Made by a program: the position numbers and the translations under genes. The notes under the pieces were generated by a model, which saw only the letters and a program-made list of their open reading frames with translations, did no database searches and was not told where the DNA came from. Below are positions 39,301-50,000 of a DNA stretch of 64,000 nt, in pieces; positions within the stretch are counted from its first letter, which is position 1, and each line of letters starts with the position of its first letter. Source of the stretch: Argopecten irradians (Eukaryota > Mollusca > Bivalvia > Pectinida > Pectinidae); contig NC_091138.1 in assembly GCF_041381155.1 (NCBI RefSeq), positions 19,283,255 to 19,347,254 on the forward strand, in the 5' to 3' direction.

Positions 39301-40219
39301 TGTAGCTATATCTTCGAAGATTAAAGTACCTACTGAGGATATGTGGATGGAGATTTTCTGAACATTTTGCTTAATTAGTCATTGCGCTTTCCTTGCTACA
39401 AAATTATTTCAAATAGCAAAACTTGCATCATTACGCAGATTACGCACAAACGAAAATAACAATAACGAATACTGTATTCCTTTTACAAATTATACAAATT
39501 CAACATTTTTAAGTTCACCTACCCCTCAACACAGTGAGCCGCTGTTAGCACGTGACGGTCTGAGATAAGGCTACCGCCACAGACATGATAACCATTGTAT
39601 TCCAAGAGTGCCTGAATACCAAAGAGTTCATATACAATGGTATTAACAAAACACAAAATGAGGCAGTATGATTTCCTATTCGAATACGTTTTTGACGTTC
39701 AACACGGTTTTGAAATATTTTGACTTTCAACTGTTTTTTATCATCCGGTCGGATCCATGGGGACAGGGTGGTGGTGTTGGTTGCAGTGGTGGTGCTGGGG
39801 GGGGGAGGTCCTGGCGCTAACCGATAATAAAAGCAAAGACTTACCATCCATGGCCAGCTGTTCGGTGTGGCCTCGGAGCCACCAACTATATAGGTGGACG
39901 AGGGGAGGTAAGCTTGGGTACCACATCCGCTTCTGTTGATGCTCTGTAAGCTAGTGGTACCTCCATTAGGTTTCCTACCCCCTGGTTTGGCTGTAATGTA
40001 ACAACTAGTCATGATTGTCATCCTACGTACGATGCTCATACAGTTATAAAAAACATCGCAATTTGTGAAATTAAATGCGAATTATTAATGTTAAGCAGAT
40101 AAGAAATTTATATATTCTTTTTATTTTATTTGGATCAATGCTTATTTAGTGTATAAAATGGTTAGAAAATGCTTACCAAAAGTCAGAGCGACTAGTCCTA
40201 ATACGATAAATGCCCTCAT
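36381..40219 (-). CDS. Secreted trypsin-like serine protease 1 (peptidase family S1)
   Basis: Seven coding exons, 281 aa: 40219-40177, 39990-39845, 39611-39523, 38716-38454, 37948-37800, 36997-36940, 36478-36381; all GT-AG, phases 1,0,2,1,0,1, coding sum 846 nt. Exon 1 encodes a signal peptide ([15 protein letters not shown]). A pro-region with Cys37 leads to IVGG at 49-52, the mature N-terminus of chymotrypsin-fold proteases. The catalytic triad is His89 (TAAHC), Asp139 (NNDIAIM) and Ser233 (GDSGGP), one residue on each of three exons. Asp227 in KDSC sits at the chymotrypsin position 189 site, predicting cleavage after Lys or Arg. The residue before IVGG is Tyr48, not the usual Arg or Lys. 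The C-terminal [16 protein letters not shown] and the WI of the last helix are present, so an active enzyme is expected. It shares its promoter block with gene 2. The in vivo role (digestion, defence or other) cannot be told from sequence. Confidence 0.93.
37600..37765 (-). mobile_element. Ancient SINE relic in intron 5 of protease gene 1
   Basis: Diverged match to the SINE middle: ATTGCGTGTGTGTTTCGGGA, TTTGCAGTATGTT, then ATCACTGATGCATGCTGCC and AAAGACATTAAACAAC. A further decayed remnant sits at the same intron position in gene 2 (about 48405-48460), next to the same exon 5 donor, so the insertion predates the gene duplication. Confidence 0.65.
38030..38390 (+). mobile_element. Interspersed repeat fragment in intron 4 of protease gene 1
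   Basis: The segment ends with GTTATTGCACGGAACGGAAA, GACGGAGGGACAAACAGGAC and CCCCCGTTCCGGTGAAAGCG. I recognise this type of 3' end (accusative runs of GACGGA, then CCCGTT...GCGG) from bivalve dispersed repeats. The 136-codon + frame across it is not a host gene. The corresponding intron of gene 2 lacks it. Confidence 0.5.
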
Positions 40220-40430
40220 AGTTGTTCTCGGTAAGTGAGTGAGTGAACTGAGATCTGAGCATTAACTTCTGGTCAAGTAGATATGGACATCTAGATAGGT
40301 CGCCATTATGCAACATTTTTGATAATATTTCTGGTTTCAGACAGAAATAGCACGATTCCGGTATTGAGTTCAACGAGATATATGCCATTGATGAAATTAA
40401 TATCACGATTTGCTAGCTACCTTTTCTAAA
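40220..40430 (-). promoter_or_regulatory. Conserved 5' flank / promoter block of protease gene 1
   Basis: The ~210 bp upstream of the start codon aligns closely with the flank of gene 2 (55250-55440). Shared pieces in + strand reading are GATAGGTCGCCAT, CAGACAGAAATAGCACG and AGTATTGAGTTCAACGA. A T-rich ATATCTA/TTTATCTA element about 65 nt before ATG, read on the minus strand, could act as a TATA-like box. Conservation shows duplicated regulatory DNA; the exact start site is inferred. Confidence 0.5.
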
Positions 40431-40945
40431 CCTTATCGTAGGACTGGCGTTCTTAAATCCACAGAAGTCAGCGGAAGGCAATTATATCAATTGCATTAAA
40501 AAGAATATGTATATTACTGCAGTTTCTAGGATATGAAAGAATATTAGGCCTATGTTAAAACTTAACCAATCATAAATCACGTAATGTTTTGTAACGTTAT
40601 CAAGATTGGATAAGTCATAACTTCAAAAGATAGTTTTGGATTGATTTATGATCGAGGTTCTAAAATCCTGAAAAAAGAAACGCCGATTTAAGTCAAAGCG
40701 TAAGTCACTTCATTATGTAATTTATTTATCAAAGGGCGCGCACTTTCATCACATAATTAGACTTTTTTCAACTGAAAACCCATCCAGTCGCTGTTCTTGA
40801 CTATAAGCAAATCTATACCCATGTAATGAATATGTTCACAACTTCAGCATGTAGCATGTGTGTGGAAGGTGGGTGGCAGTCTAAACTTTGTATAAGAAAC
40901 GGGAACTAAAAATGCTTATCAGCATAAACATGGTATGAGGGACAC

Positions 40946-41034
40946 ATGGCGATTTTCTCCCGGAGATAAATCATGTGTCCTGAGGGCGAAGCCCGAGGGA
41001 TAATCATTTATCAAGGGGAAAAAATCGCCATGTC
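40946..41034. repeat. Imperfect foldback at the right border of duplication unit 1
   Basis: ACATGGCGATTTTCTCCC and GATAAATCAT on the left are mirrored by AATCATTTATC and GGGGAAAAAATCGCCATGT on the right, around GGGCGAAGCCCGAG. The homology between the two protease units ends just to its left. Confidence 0.7.
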
Positions 41035-41256
41035 TTCCTTATAAAAAAATCATTAATAATATCATATAATCTTTCTCATATATATATAAGAGGACCAACC
41101 ATTTACAAACTATTTACCGACACCCAACAATATACAAAATTAATTTCATTATACTCATACCGGGGCAATACATGTTTTATTATTCCGAATCTTTAATTGT
41201 AAATGTTTAAGTTACATGTACCAAAGAATGCATACAAATGTATAGATGGTATTTCT

Positions 41257-41645
41257 ACTGATTAGGAAGCAAGGAGTCAGGAATACAGAGGGATTGCACA
41301 AAAATCAAGAAAATGATTTTGTTAATTTTTCTCAGTACTCGCATATTAAAGAAAGACAACACTATCTATCACTTCAGGGAATATATAGCTTCCTGGTGGC
41401 GTGAAGATGTTCCAGATTTTATATTTGCATAGAAATGCCAAATTCCAATTCCAAATCAATTCATTAACCATCTTGTTGTCCCTATTTTAGATTGCTCAGC
41501 CATTTTTACTGCATTTTGGAAACAAGTAAAAGGTGTAAAATATTAACACATTAATCGTACATATCTTAGAAATAATAATATCAAGCACCTTTATTGCTCA
41601 AAATGTATTTTCGATATAACGTTTTTTTATTACTTTTGAGCCTAT
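41257..41645 (+). pseudogene. Orphan copy of transporter exon 11 with intron flanks
   Basis: This segment aligns with 27181-27630 of the transporter gene: end of intron 10, exon 11 and start of intron 11. The exon-like part is 41491-41532, 42 nt with about five changes. It keeps an AG acceptor (CTATTTTAG) and a GT donor, and reads DCSAIFTAFWKQVK against DCSAIFTAFWEPLK in the gene. Neither exon 10 nor exon 12 is found nearby, so it is a detached duplicate, not a second gene within this window. Confidence 0.8.
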
Positions 41646-41682
41646 GCATCCCTACGCCAACCTTTTCAAAATAAACCCTAAG

Positions 41683-41895
41683 CTAATGTTGCCCTTTTTT
41701 ATAGTGATATACGTATCACTGAAGCATGCTGCCGAAGACACCAAGCAACACAATACACATATTGACAACGGACGAACCAGTCGTCCTACTCCCTGTATGC
41801 TGAGCGCTCAGCAGGACCGGACATTTTCATGCATAGGTGTGTCTGGACCAGGGGATAGAACCCAGAGCCTAACGCATAGGGGCGAGCGCTCAACA
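41683..41895 (-). mobile_element. Truncated, diverged SINE copy
   Basis: Matches the middle and tRNA-like part of the family (AGCATGCTGCCGAAGACACC, CCAGTCGTCC, GGGGATAGAACCCAGAGCCT, GGGGCGAGCGCTCAAC) with several differences. Both ends are missing and no target duplication is seen. Confidence 0.75.
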
Positions 41896-42811
41896 TAGGT
41901 TTAAAGGTGATAAAAACAGAACGGACATGGGAAATGAGATAATACGCTAGAAACATTTGTAATGCCTATCTATACATATACCAGTTTGATATTTGCTTAT
42001 ATTTTGTCTCTAAATAGTAAAATTAATGAAAGCAATCTTCACATCTTTTCGACGACATATTTTTTTCTATGACTTACCTCCCTTGAGTTCCGATGAGTTG
42101 TGACGTCATCTGAGACAATCAACTACCGGAAGCCGGTGTGCCGATCGCGGAACTGTCAACATTTTAGTCACATGTCTTAGCACTTACGGAAATACACACG
42201 GAGAAAAATATGTTATATTTCGACTTATTGGGTAGCGTGATTTATCCCATACATAATGACACATTATTGACGTCATCACCTATGAAATGACGTCACTACA
42301 TGTAAATAATGATGTCATTAATGTCGCGGGTACATATGTCATGTGGCGTATGGTGTGCCAGGGGTTAAACCACTCGTATGAATAAGTAGTTCTTTCCTAT
42401 TCAGTCCACCCTGGAGTTATACGACTGTGCATGTATGTAATTTATAGTTTACACATAAAATTAACCGAGGAGTTTTGATATACATATAATCTACTGGTAA
42501 TTTTATGTGCGAAATAAGATCGTAGCGAAAATTGGGGCCCACCTCTTTAGACCTACGTTTTAATAGAAAAATCATCTGTTACAAACATACGGAGACATGA
42601 AAAATACATGCAGATTAAAAGAAAAAAAATCAATAATTTATAAGTTGTGTCTTTTTGCCCCCCATTTTCGTCGACTGAAATGTTCTCAAAATGCGCATTA
42701 AAAATAAAAGAGGTCCTTCTGCACATTTTTCATACTTCATTTTAGGGATTTTCATATTTATTTTGGGTTACACAACAATGTGCCGGTGGTATGAAACCGG
42801 TATGTTCAGAT

Positions 42812-42921
42812 CTAGTCCGCTAAACCTGCCTATATTATTAGGCTTTTTTAATTTATTTATTTTTTGCCTAATATATAGGGAAAAACAACAACTAATAATA
42901 TAGGCAGGTTTAGCGGACTAG
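42812..42921. repeat. Perfect 29-bp inverted repeat hairpin
   Basis: Arms CTAGTCCGCTAAACCTGCCT plus ATATTATTA (42812-42840) and their exact complement (42893-42921) surround a 52-bp T- and A-rich loop. Confidence 0.9.
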
Positions 42922-44034
42922 TTCAAATCGAGCAGGGTTGCATAATGATATGACGACATTCACAGTTATCATTATTTAATTGCAGGAATTTAAATTCGAA
43001 AAATTACCATGTTAAGAACGCTCTAAAGTCATCAAAATACATCGTAAAACTCATCTCAGCAATCGTAAATACATTTAGTAATATTTTTCCTTCTCGGGGG
43101 AGACCTTAGGACCCCCAAAAAACAAAATCTCTCGCCTTAAGCCCTTGCAAAATCATCATCGGTCTCCCCCGAACCCTCAAAACACCACAATGCTTGCAAA
43201 TTTGGCCAATTTTAGTACTCATTAATTTCCTGTTATATTCTACATAGTACACTTGCGTATATATATGTAGAATGCGAATTTTACCGATTTTTTTTATTTA
43301 GACCCCTAGATCGTCTCATAATGGTCAATAGGCTATCTAGTGTGCTGTGGTCTGTGCGTATACTTTTAAAATTTACTAAGGTCGACAGGTTTCTTATTTC
43401 CAAAACTCCGCACGGTTAGAAAATATAATGAAGCGGTCTTGTAAATGATTTGTGTTTTATAAGAAATATATGTTGTTTCATGGTCCTGTGTTAGTTGAAC
43501 TATTACATGTGTATCTTGTCCACGAGTACATGTCATCCCATATTAGGTCATTGTATCTAGTATCTGTGTTTTGTGTCCCGTCTTTTTTATCGGCCGTGCG
43601 TGTATTGTTACTACTGTACATGTTATTCTATTTCGTACACATCAGTAAAACTCATTATAGAACTTTAAGAAAATAAATAAGTCTAGCCCTTTCTGTGCGG
43701 TGTTCTGAAGGATTAAGCTTCAAATAGGAAATATAGAGGTGTGCAGTACGTACATAAGGCGGGATAGGGGCACGTTTATCGCGGTATGATAGGGTTTTGG
43801 ATAGGGTATGAAGGGTGGCGTTTTTTTTTTATAAATATGCATTATATGTACATGTATGTGCATGTAGCATGTAGTCTCATTGTAATTTGGGTCCATTTTC
43901 TTGTAAAGTCATATTTCTTCTTGTTGGTTTAACTTTAAAGTCTATGTTTTGAGTTTTAAGTTACAGACAAAAGTCAAGCGCAACCCTCTTGAACCTGAGT
44001 CAGTGACACACACGTGCACGGTGTCAAATGGCTT

Positions 44035-44400
44035 TTAAAGATGCTCCACTGCCGACAGAGCATAAATGATATTCATCATTTGAACAATAATTGGTGTTTA
44101 ATCGTGTATATATATGTCTAATTAACACAAACAATAATATAGAATAATTTATTTCGCCTTTGGTGCATGCGCAATCAGTACTTCATTCCATATAGGATAT
44201 AGTAACACGGATTTTTTTCGGGATGCAATTAATTATATTTCATGTTTTTAACTTGAAGTAAAATTAGAAGCTCACAAACTGTTCAATGGTGGTAATGGTG
44301 TATAGTAAGTAACTTTTGTAACTGAAGAAAAATACTAAATCGTCTGCTCCTGTTTTTGATAGTTAAAATTTACCATTTGTCAGCGGTGGAGCATCTTTAA
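44035..44400. mobile_element. MITE with imperfect terminal inverted repeats
   Basis: The left end TTAAAGATGCTCCACTGCCG then ACAGAGCATAAATG is mirrored by CATTTGTCAGCGGTGG then AGCATCTTTAA at the right. The element is about 365 bp, AT-rich and has no ORF. TTAA at both tips could be the target duplication. The GATGCTCCAC end is one I recall as common in bivalve genomes. Confidence 0.75.
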
Positions 44401-44910
44401 CATACTGAACATAACAATTTTATAGCCCAGAATATGACGATAAGAATGAGTAAGCTATCGTTTTTATTATATCATTGTATGTTATAGATTATATATTATA
44501 TACGGATTCATTTCCACTATTCAATATAGCAACTACACGTAGCGCGACTGTTTTAAATATCTATAATCGCCAATACCGCAACACTGCCCCATTGAGTTTC
44601 CCGGCTCTTGTCACAGCTGTTGGTCTCAGATGACGTCACGAATCTACGGCCACCTGGTGATATCAGGGGCGATAAGCGATGCGATCGTTCTAGACAAGGG
44701 TCGTTGTGGACTTCGTTTCAAGCACATTTTATTGAAATTACGTCAAATACAACCTGTATTTTTTATTGGAAATCATAAAGTGCACCACAATAAACAAATA
44801 TCAACACAAAAATAGCATATTTAAAATCTGTTTTTATCACCTTTAAACACCTTTCTTTTATAGCAAATATTTGATTATGAATGATATTTAGTATTTCCTA
44901 AGAAGTGAGT

Positions 44911-44980
44911 TAGATAATATCCTAAATTTAGTCGCCATTTACGATCATGTAATAAGGACAGCAGGTACAATTTTTACGCC
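44911..44980 (-). mobile_element. SINE head fragment (copy 2)
   Basis: Carries only the head end: ATCCTAAATTTAGTCGCC, ACGATCATGTAATAAGGACA, GCAGGTACAA. It abuts the tail of copy 3. Confidence 0.85.
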
Positions 44981-45505
44981 TTGTTTGTTTGATTAACTAA
45001 CGTCCTATTAACAGCTATGGTCATGTAAGGACGGCCTCCCATGTATGCGGTGTGTTGCGTGTATGTTGTGCGAGGTGCGTGTTTTGGGAGACTGCGGTAT
45101 ATTCATGTTTTGTCTTCTTGTATAGTGGAACTGTTGCCCTTTTTATAGTGCTATATCACTGGAGCATGCCGCCGAAGACACCAAGCAACACACCCCACCC
45201 GGTCACATTATACTGACAACGGGCGAACCAGTCGTCCCACTCCCTGTATGCTGAGCGCTAAGCAGGAGCAGAAACTACCACTTTTATAGACTTTGGTGTG
45301 TCTCGGCCAGGGGACAGAACCCAGAGCCTTCCTCACAGGGACGAACGCTCAACTCAAGGCCAAAAGTGAGGCGGTGCCAAGGGAGGCATTAGGAAGGATA
45401 AAGTCAGTTAGGGAGAATAGAAAAGATAAGATCCTAAATTTAGTCGCCTTTTACGATCATGCAATAGGGGCAGCAGGTACAATTCTAACGCCCTACCTGC
45501 AGGGC
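44981..45505 (-). mobile_element. SINE-like retroposon, copy 3, full length
   Basis: About 525 bp, from the tail complement TTGTTTGTTTGATTAACTAA to the head hairpin GCCCTACCTGCAGGGC. It includes the tRNA-like block. No clear target duplication, because its left neighbour is another SINE head. Confidence 0.92.
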
Positions 45506-46225
45506 TGTAGATCTTTGGTTGCTTTTGTGTTTTTAGTATAATCTGAATGTGGTGAGGTATAAACGGTCTATAAAGGGGTGTTTTAAGTCGCATTTTGATG
45601 TTGTTATGTCTACAATAATGTTGAATTGATCGACACAGTCCCTGACAATATTTCAAAAGTGTTTTTAAATTCTTCGAAAGTAAAAAAAAGTGTCATTTGC
45701 AGTAGTGAGGTCACAAACATTTCTTATTCCTTTTTTCAAACCTTTCTTTACAGAAAATTGTTTTATTGTCTATTTGAAACAAGCTATTGTACCACAATGC
45801 AGATTTGAATATTTCATAAAAATACTGCGGTTTATTTGCTAATTGTTTGCAAATCGTGCTTGAAATCCAGCGTTTGTGAAGCTCAGTTAAGAAAACTGAT
45901 GATACAATGATTAAGTAGGTAACAGTGAATCATATTAAAAAAATGGTATCATCTATCAACTATGGAACTTCTGGGTTTTCCAAGTTTAAAGCAAGTGTTT
46001 AAGCTTTTTAGGGTTTGTATGACGAGAAAATCTCGACGAGAAAGAACTCCATTGCAAATATGATGTTACATTGTGCCAGCAGCCCATTCGAAAAAGGGAC
46101 TTTAGGAATCTTTATTTCGTTGTTTTAGCAAACAATCGCATGTATTTAACATCTTGAAGTGACAGAAAAGCCTTGACGAGAAAGGAACCTGATTACGCAA
46201 TGGGGCAGCAGGCACAAACCTTAAA

Positions 46226-46737
46226 TTTGTTTGTTTGATTAATCAACGTCCTATCAACAGCCAGGGTCATGCAAGGACGGCCTCCCATGCGTGAGTTGTG
46301 CATGCTTTCGGAGACTGCGGTATATTCAGGTTGTGTCTTCTTGTATAGTGGTACTATTGCCTGTTTTATAGTGCTATATAACTGAAGCATGCCGCCGAAG
46401 ACACAAAGCAGCACCCCAATCCGGTCACATTATACTGACAACGGGCGAACCAGTCGTTCCACTCCCTAAATGTTGAGCACTAAGCAGGAGCAGAAACTAC
46501 CACTTTGATAGACTTTGGTGTTTCTCGGTCAGGGGACAGAACCCAGAGCCTTCCTCACATGGGCGAACGCTCGTCTCAAGGCCAAAAGTGAGGCGGTGCC
46601 AAGGGAGGCATTGGGAAAGAAAGAGTCAATTAGGAAGAAGAGAAAAGATAAAATCCTAAATTAAGTTGCATTTTACGATCATGCAATAGGGGCAGCAGGT
46701 ACAATTCTAATGCCCTACCTTCAAGGCCGCAAATCTA
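46226..46737 (-). mobile_element. SINE-like retroposon, copy 4
   Basis: Nearly full-length copy, more diverged than copy 3. A short head fragment (ATTACGCAATGGGGCAGCAG near 46191-46212) lies just before its tail, as at copies 2/3. Confidence 0.9.
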
Positions 46738-46995
46738 ACATACTAGTAATGCAGGTATTCATTCTAGTTGTCTCCTTGTTCTCTTGTAAGATCATGTTGA
46801 TCACGGCATAGCAACAACATCAACTAAATATGCCGGGGGAATCGCAACCTCTTGCAAGACTTGAAACAGAATTTTTCATCTTTATTCCACAACAGTGTAG
46901 ACCAAGTTAATGTCTTAATTTCTGCTGGTCTCACATTAATGTCAACTACTATTTTATATCAAAATGTCAAAAACAAATTCTACGTGTTTTACATC

Positions 46996-47001
46996 TTTAT
47001 T
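46996..47001 (-). promoter_or_regulatory. Polyadenylation signal of protease gene 2
   Basis: AATAAA on the minus strand about 30 nt after the stop, in the context ATTGTTTAATAAAGATG shared with gene 1. Confidence 0.65.
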
Positions 47002-47029
47002 AAACAATATAAAATCAAACGAAAAGTCT

Positions 47030-50000
47030 TCACAAATTATTTGAGAGTCTTTGCAAGTAGTTATATACCCTTGTGTAGACTCCGGGTTTGTAGGCCTCGG
47101 CACAACCGAAACCCCAACTTGTGATGCCTAAGGGAAACAGAATATTTCATACCATCAATTAATTTTAAAGATACAATGCATTAAACCAAAGAATTATTTT
47201 AATGGAGCTTGGATATATGTGTCTTTCAAACTTATCTACTAGAAGTTAAAACACAGTAGATAAAACCATGAAATGTGAATTTCACTTAGTCTATATTAAT
47301 CGATAGGTTCGCGTTTATTCTACTGTAAAAATCATACTAGAATTTAGAAGAATGAATAATCCCTATAGACTCAAATGTATAATTGTTTTGCTAGAAAGAG
47401 TAAAAAGATGGAAAAACTACATGTTAAGTGTGGTTTGTTTCAATAATATAATTTGTATCGACGTCATGGATAAAATGATCATGTCTTACTTTTGATCAAA
47501 AGATGAAGTATAGTATAGTATCTCAAAACTAATCTAAACACGGGTAGTTCCCGGAAGCTCCCAGTGAGTAGATTCTTTTGTTTAGAGACAACGAATAAAT
47601 TTATTCGTTTATAGATCATGCTCAACAGTTCAAATTTTCACATGACAAAATGTCCTTTTGATTGAAAATTGTAATGTAAATATGCATAGACATTTTGAGT
47701 TAGTAGAATTTCATTGATGTCTAAATGATGGCGTTTGGTAGAGTTTCAGGACACAACACTTTTACTGGCATGACGATGAACTTGCTGTAGACTCTTTGAT
47801 GAAATCATCCCGTGGTTGTTCTTACAAACATTCATATACATAAATATAGCTATTCACTGCTTCTAGATTTGAATCAGCAAACTCACCCGTAAGAGCCCAC
47901 GTATTTGAGGCAGTGGGACATACTAAAGGTCCACCACTGTCTCCCTGCATTCAAACATCAACATACACTTAGAACAATGGTAAAAACATATTTACTGGAA
48001 CCATATTAATAGGTGTATCCTTTTCATATCTGAGAACCGCAACATTTAAACATATTGTGACAACTCAATTGCTCTGAATAATGCTAATTCGCTACTAATA
48101 GTTTCTAGTTGTATGTATTGCACTGGTATCTATGTAGTTACTAGGAGAGGTCTAATATAGGCATTGCCTGTTTTACAATCATACAATAAAATATTATGAA
48201 CATAAATTGTATCAAAGGTATGCAGTTTTCCAAAGCGGTAAAACAAAAAGCACCGTAACTTAGAAAACGTAAAAAAACTTCATGAGAGTAAATATTCAAT
48301 TAACCAGTAATTATCAGTTTAACAGTTTAGAGCTTTGAATACAGCTGCTTCTTGTTGCTATATTTCTGATTTTTGTTTTAAACTTTGTTGCGAGGTTTCC
48401 ACTCATTTTATGATACTGTATCATTGCCGCATACTGCCAAAGACATAAAACAGCATTAATTTTATTATTTTAACGTCCAATATTAGTAACTTACCTGACA
48501 GGAATCCTTACCGCCCTGAGGATAGCCAGCACAGATCATCGTGACAGTGTTCATATAGCTGCCGTAGTACTGGCTACTGGCACAGGTCTGCTGGGAAATT
48601 ATTGGGACGGTTACCTGTCTCAACACATTCGATGGTCCCGTACCTAGAAATAAATCAGTGTCATTATTGTAGCTTATCGATTATGTGGCTTCAAATCATG
48701 TAACATTGACATTGCTCTGTCTAAATATTAACAAGAGGCCCAAGAGGCCTTGACGGTCACATGAGTGCTGCTACAGAAAGAGCATTGCAAAGTTGGTTCA
48801 AATCTATAAAAATTATTTACGAATTAAAATAAACTTAAAAGTTGAACTTTCTTATTAGAATTTTTATTTTTTTTGTTTTTCATTTTGATAGTTAGTGTCT
48901 TATGTTACCAAACCATATGCTTAAAATTCAAATTTGCTTTGCCAACGTTAAACAACAAAACCAAACTAGAAGTCAGTCAGTGTCATTGATTTTATAAATT
49001 TCACTTTTTAATCTATGGAGATAATTTGGTTCCATCACACCTGTGAATTCAGAAGATTTATGAAATTTTAGCCATTTTGACCCAGAATTGTACCTGCTGC
49101 CCCTATTGCAAGATCGTAAAAGGCGACTAAATTTAGGATCTTATCTTTTCTATTATTCCTTACTGAATTTATCTTTCCTAATGCCTCCCCTTGGCACCGC
49201 CTCACTTTTGGCCTTGAGATGAGCGTTCGCCCCTGTGAGGAAGGTTCTGGCCGAGACACACCAAAGTCTATAAAAGTGGTAGTTTCTGCTCCTGCTTAGC
49301 GCTCAGAATACAGGGAGTGGGACGACTGGTTCGCTCGTTGTCAGTATAATGTGACCGGGTGGGGTGTGTTGCCTGGTGTCTTCGGCGGCATGCTTCAGTG
49401 ATATAGCACTATAAAAAGGGCAACAGTTCCACTATACAAGAAGACACAACACGGATATACCGCAGTCTCCCAAAACACGCACCTCCCACAACATACACGC
49501 AACACACCGCATACATGGGAGGCCGTCCTTACATGACCATAGCTGTTAATAGGATGTTAATTAATCAAACAAACAAACAAACAAACCCATTTTGGCCCCG
49601 CCCCTCTTGTCCCTGGGGGTCAGCCAGGACCAATATGGATATGGTGTTAAAATACTATTTCAGGCTAGTAATTCTAACCCAGTTTGACTCATTTCCTATT
49701 AACACTAAGCAATAATATTCATAAATGTGTTTTTCCTATATGGAAAATCGTTTACCCCCTCCCCAGGGGGAATCGTTTACCCCAGGGTCATATATTTCAC
49801 AATTTTTGTAAAGGATCTTAAGCCCTTTCCATCTATGAAGAGTATTTGATTCTACCAGTTCCAGAATTTCAGAAGAAGATTTTTTAAGTTTTAGCTTATT
49901 TGACCCCTTTTGGCCCCACCCCTAAGGCCCCTGGGAGTCAGTTATGGAAAATTTGTTAATAGGATTCAATGGCCATTTCATAGGGATATTCAGACAACAT

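Larger units (their letters stand above)
41896..44850. other. 3-kb spacer bounded by inverted motif pairs (possible decayed DNA transposon)
   Basis: The left edge reads GTTTAAAGGTGATAAAAACA and the right edge TGTTTTTATCACCTTTAAAC in inverted order. About 205-213 bp inward on each side lies GTGACGTCATCTGAGAC, again inverted (42101-42117 and 44621-44637). This symmetry fits long, diverged terminal inverted repeats. No transposase is readable. Open stretches at 42691-42903 and 43452-43676 have no recognisable motif. Confidence 0.4.

Noticed and set aside
39545-40039. 164-codon - frame read as one protein with the IVGG segment
   Set aside because: The frame runs through a GT donor at 39845 into intron; the real exon is 39990-39845 and joins 39611-39523.
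48640-48660. Alternative start or extra exon next to protease exon 5
   Set aside because: Exon lengths and phases agree across all three paralogues without it.
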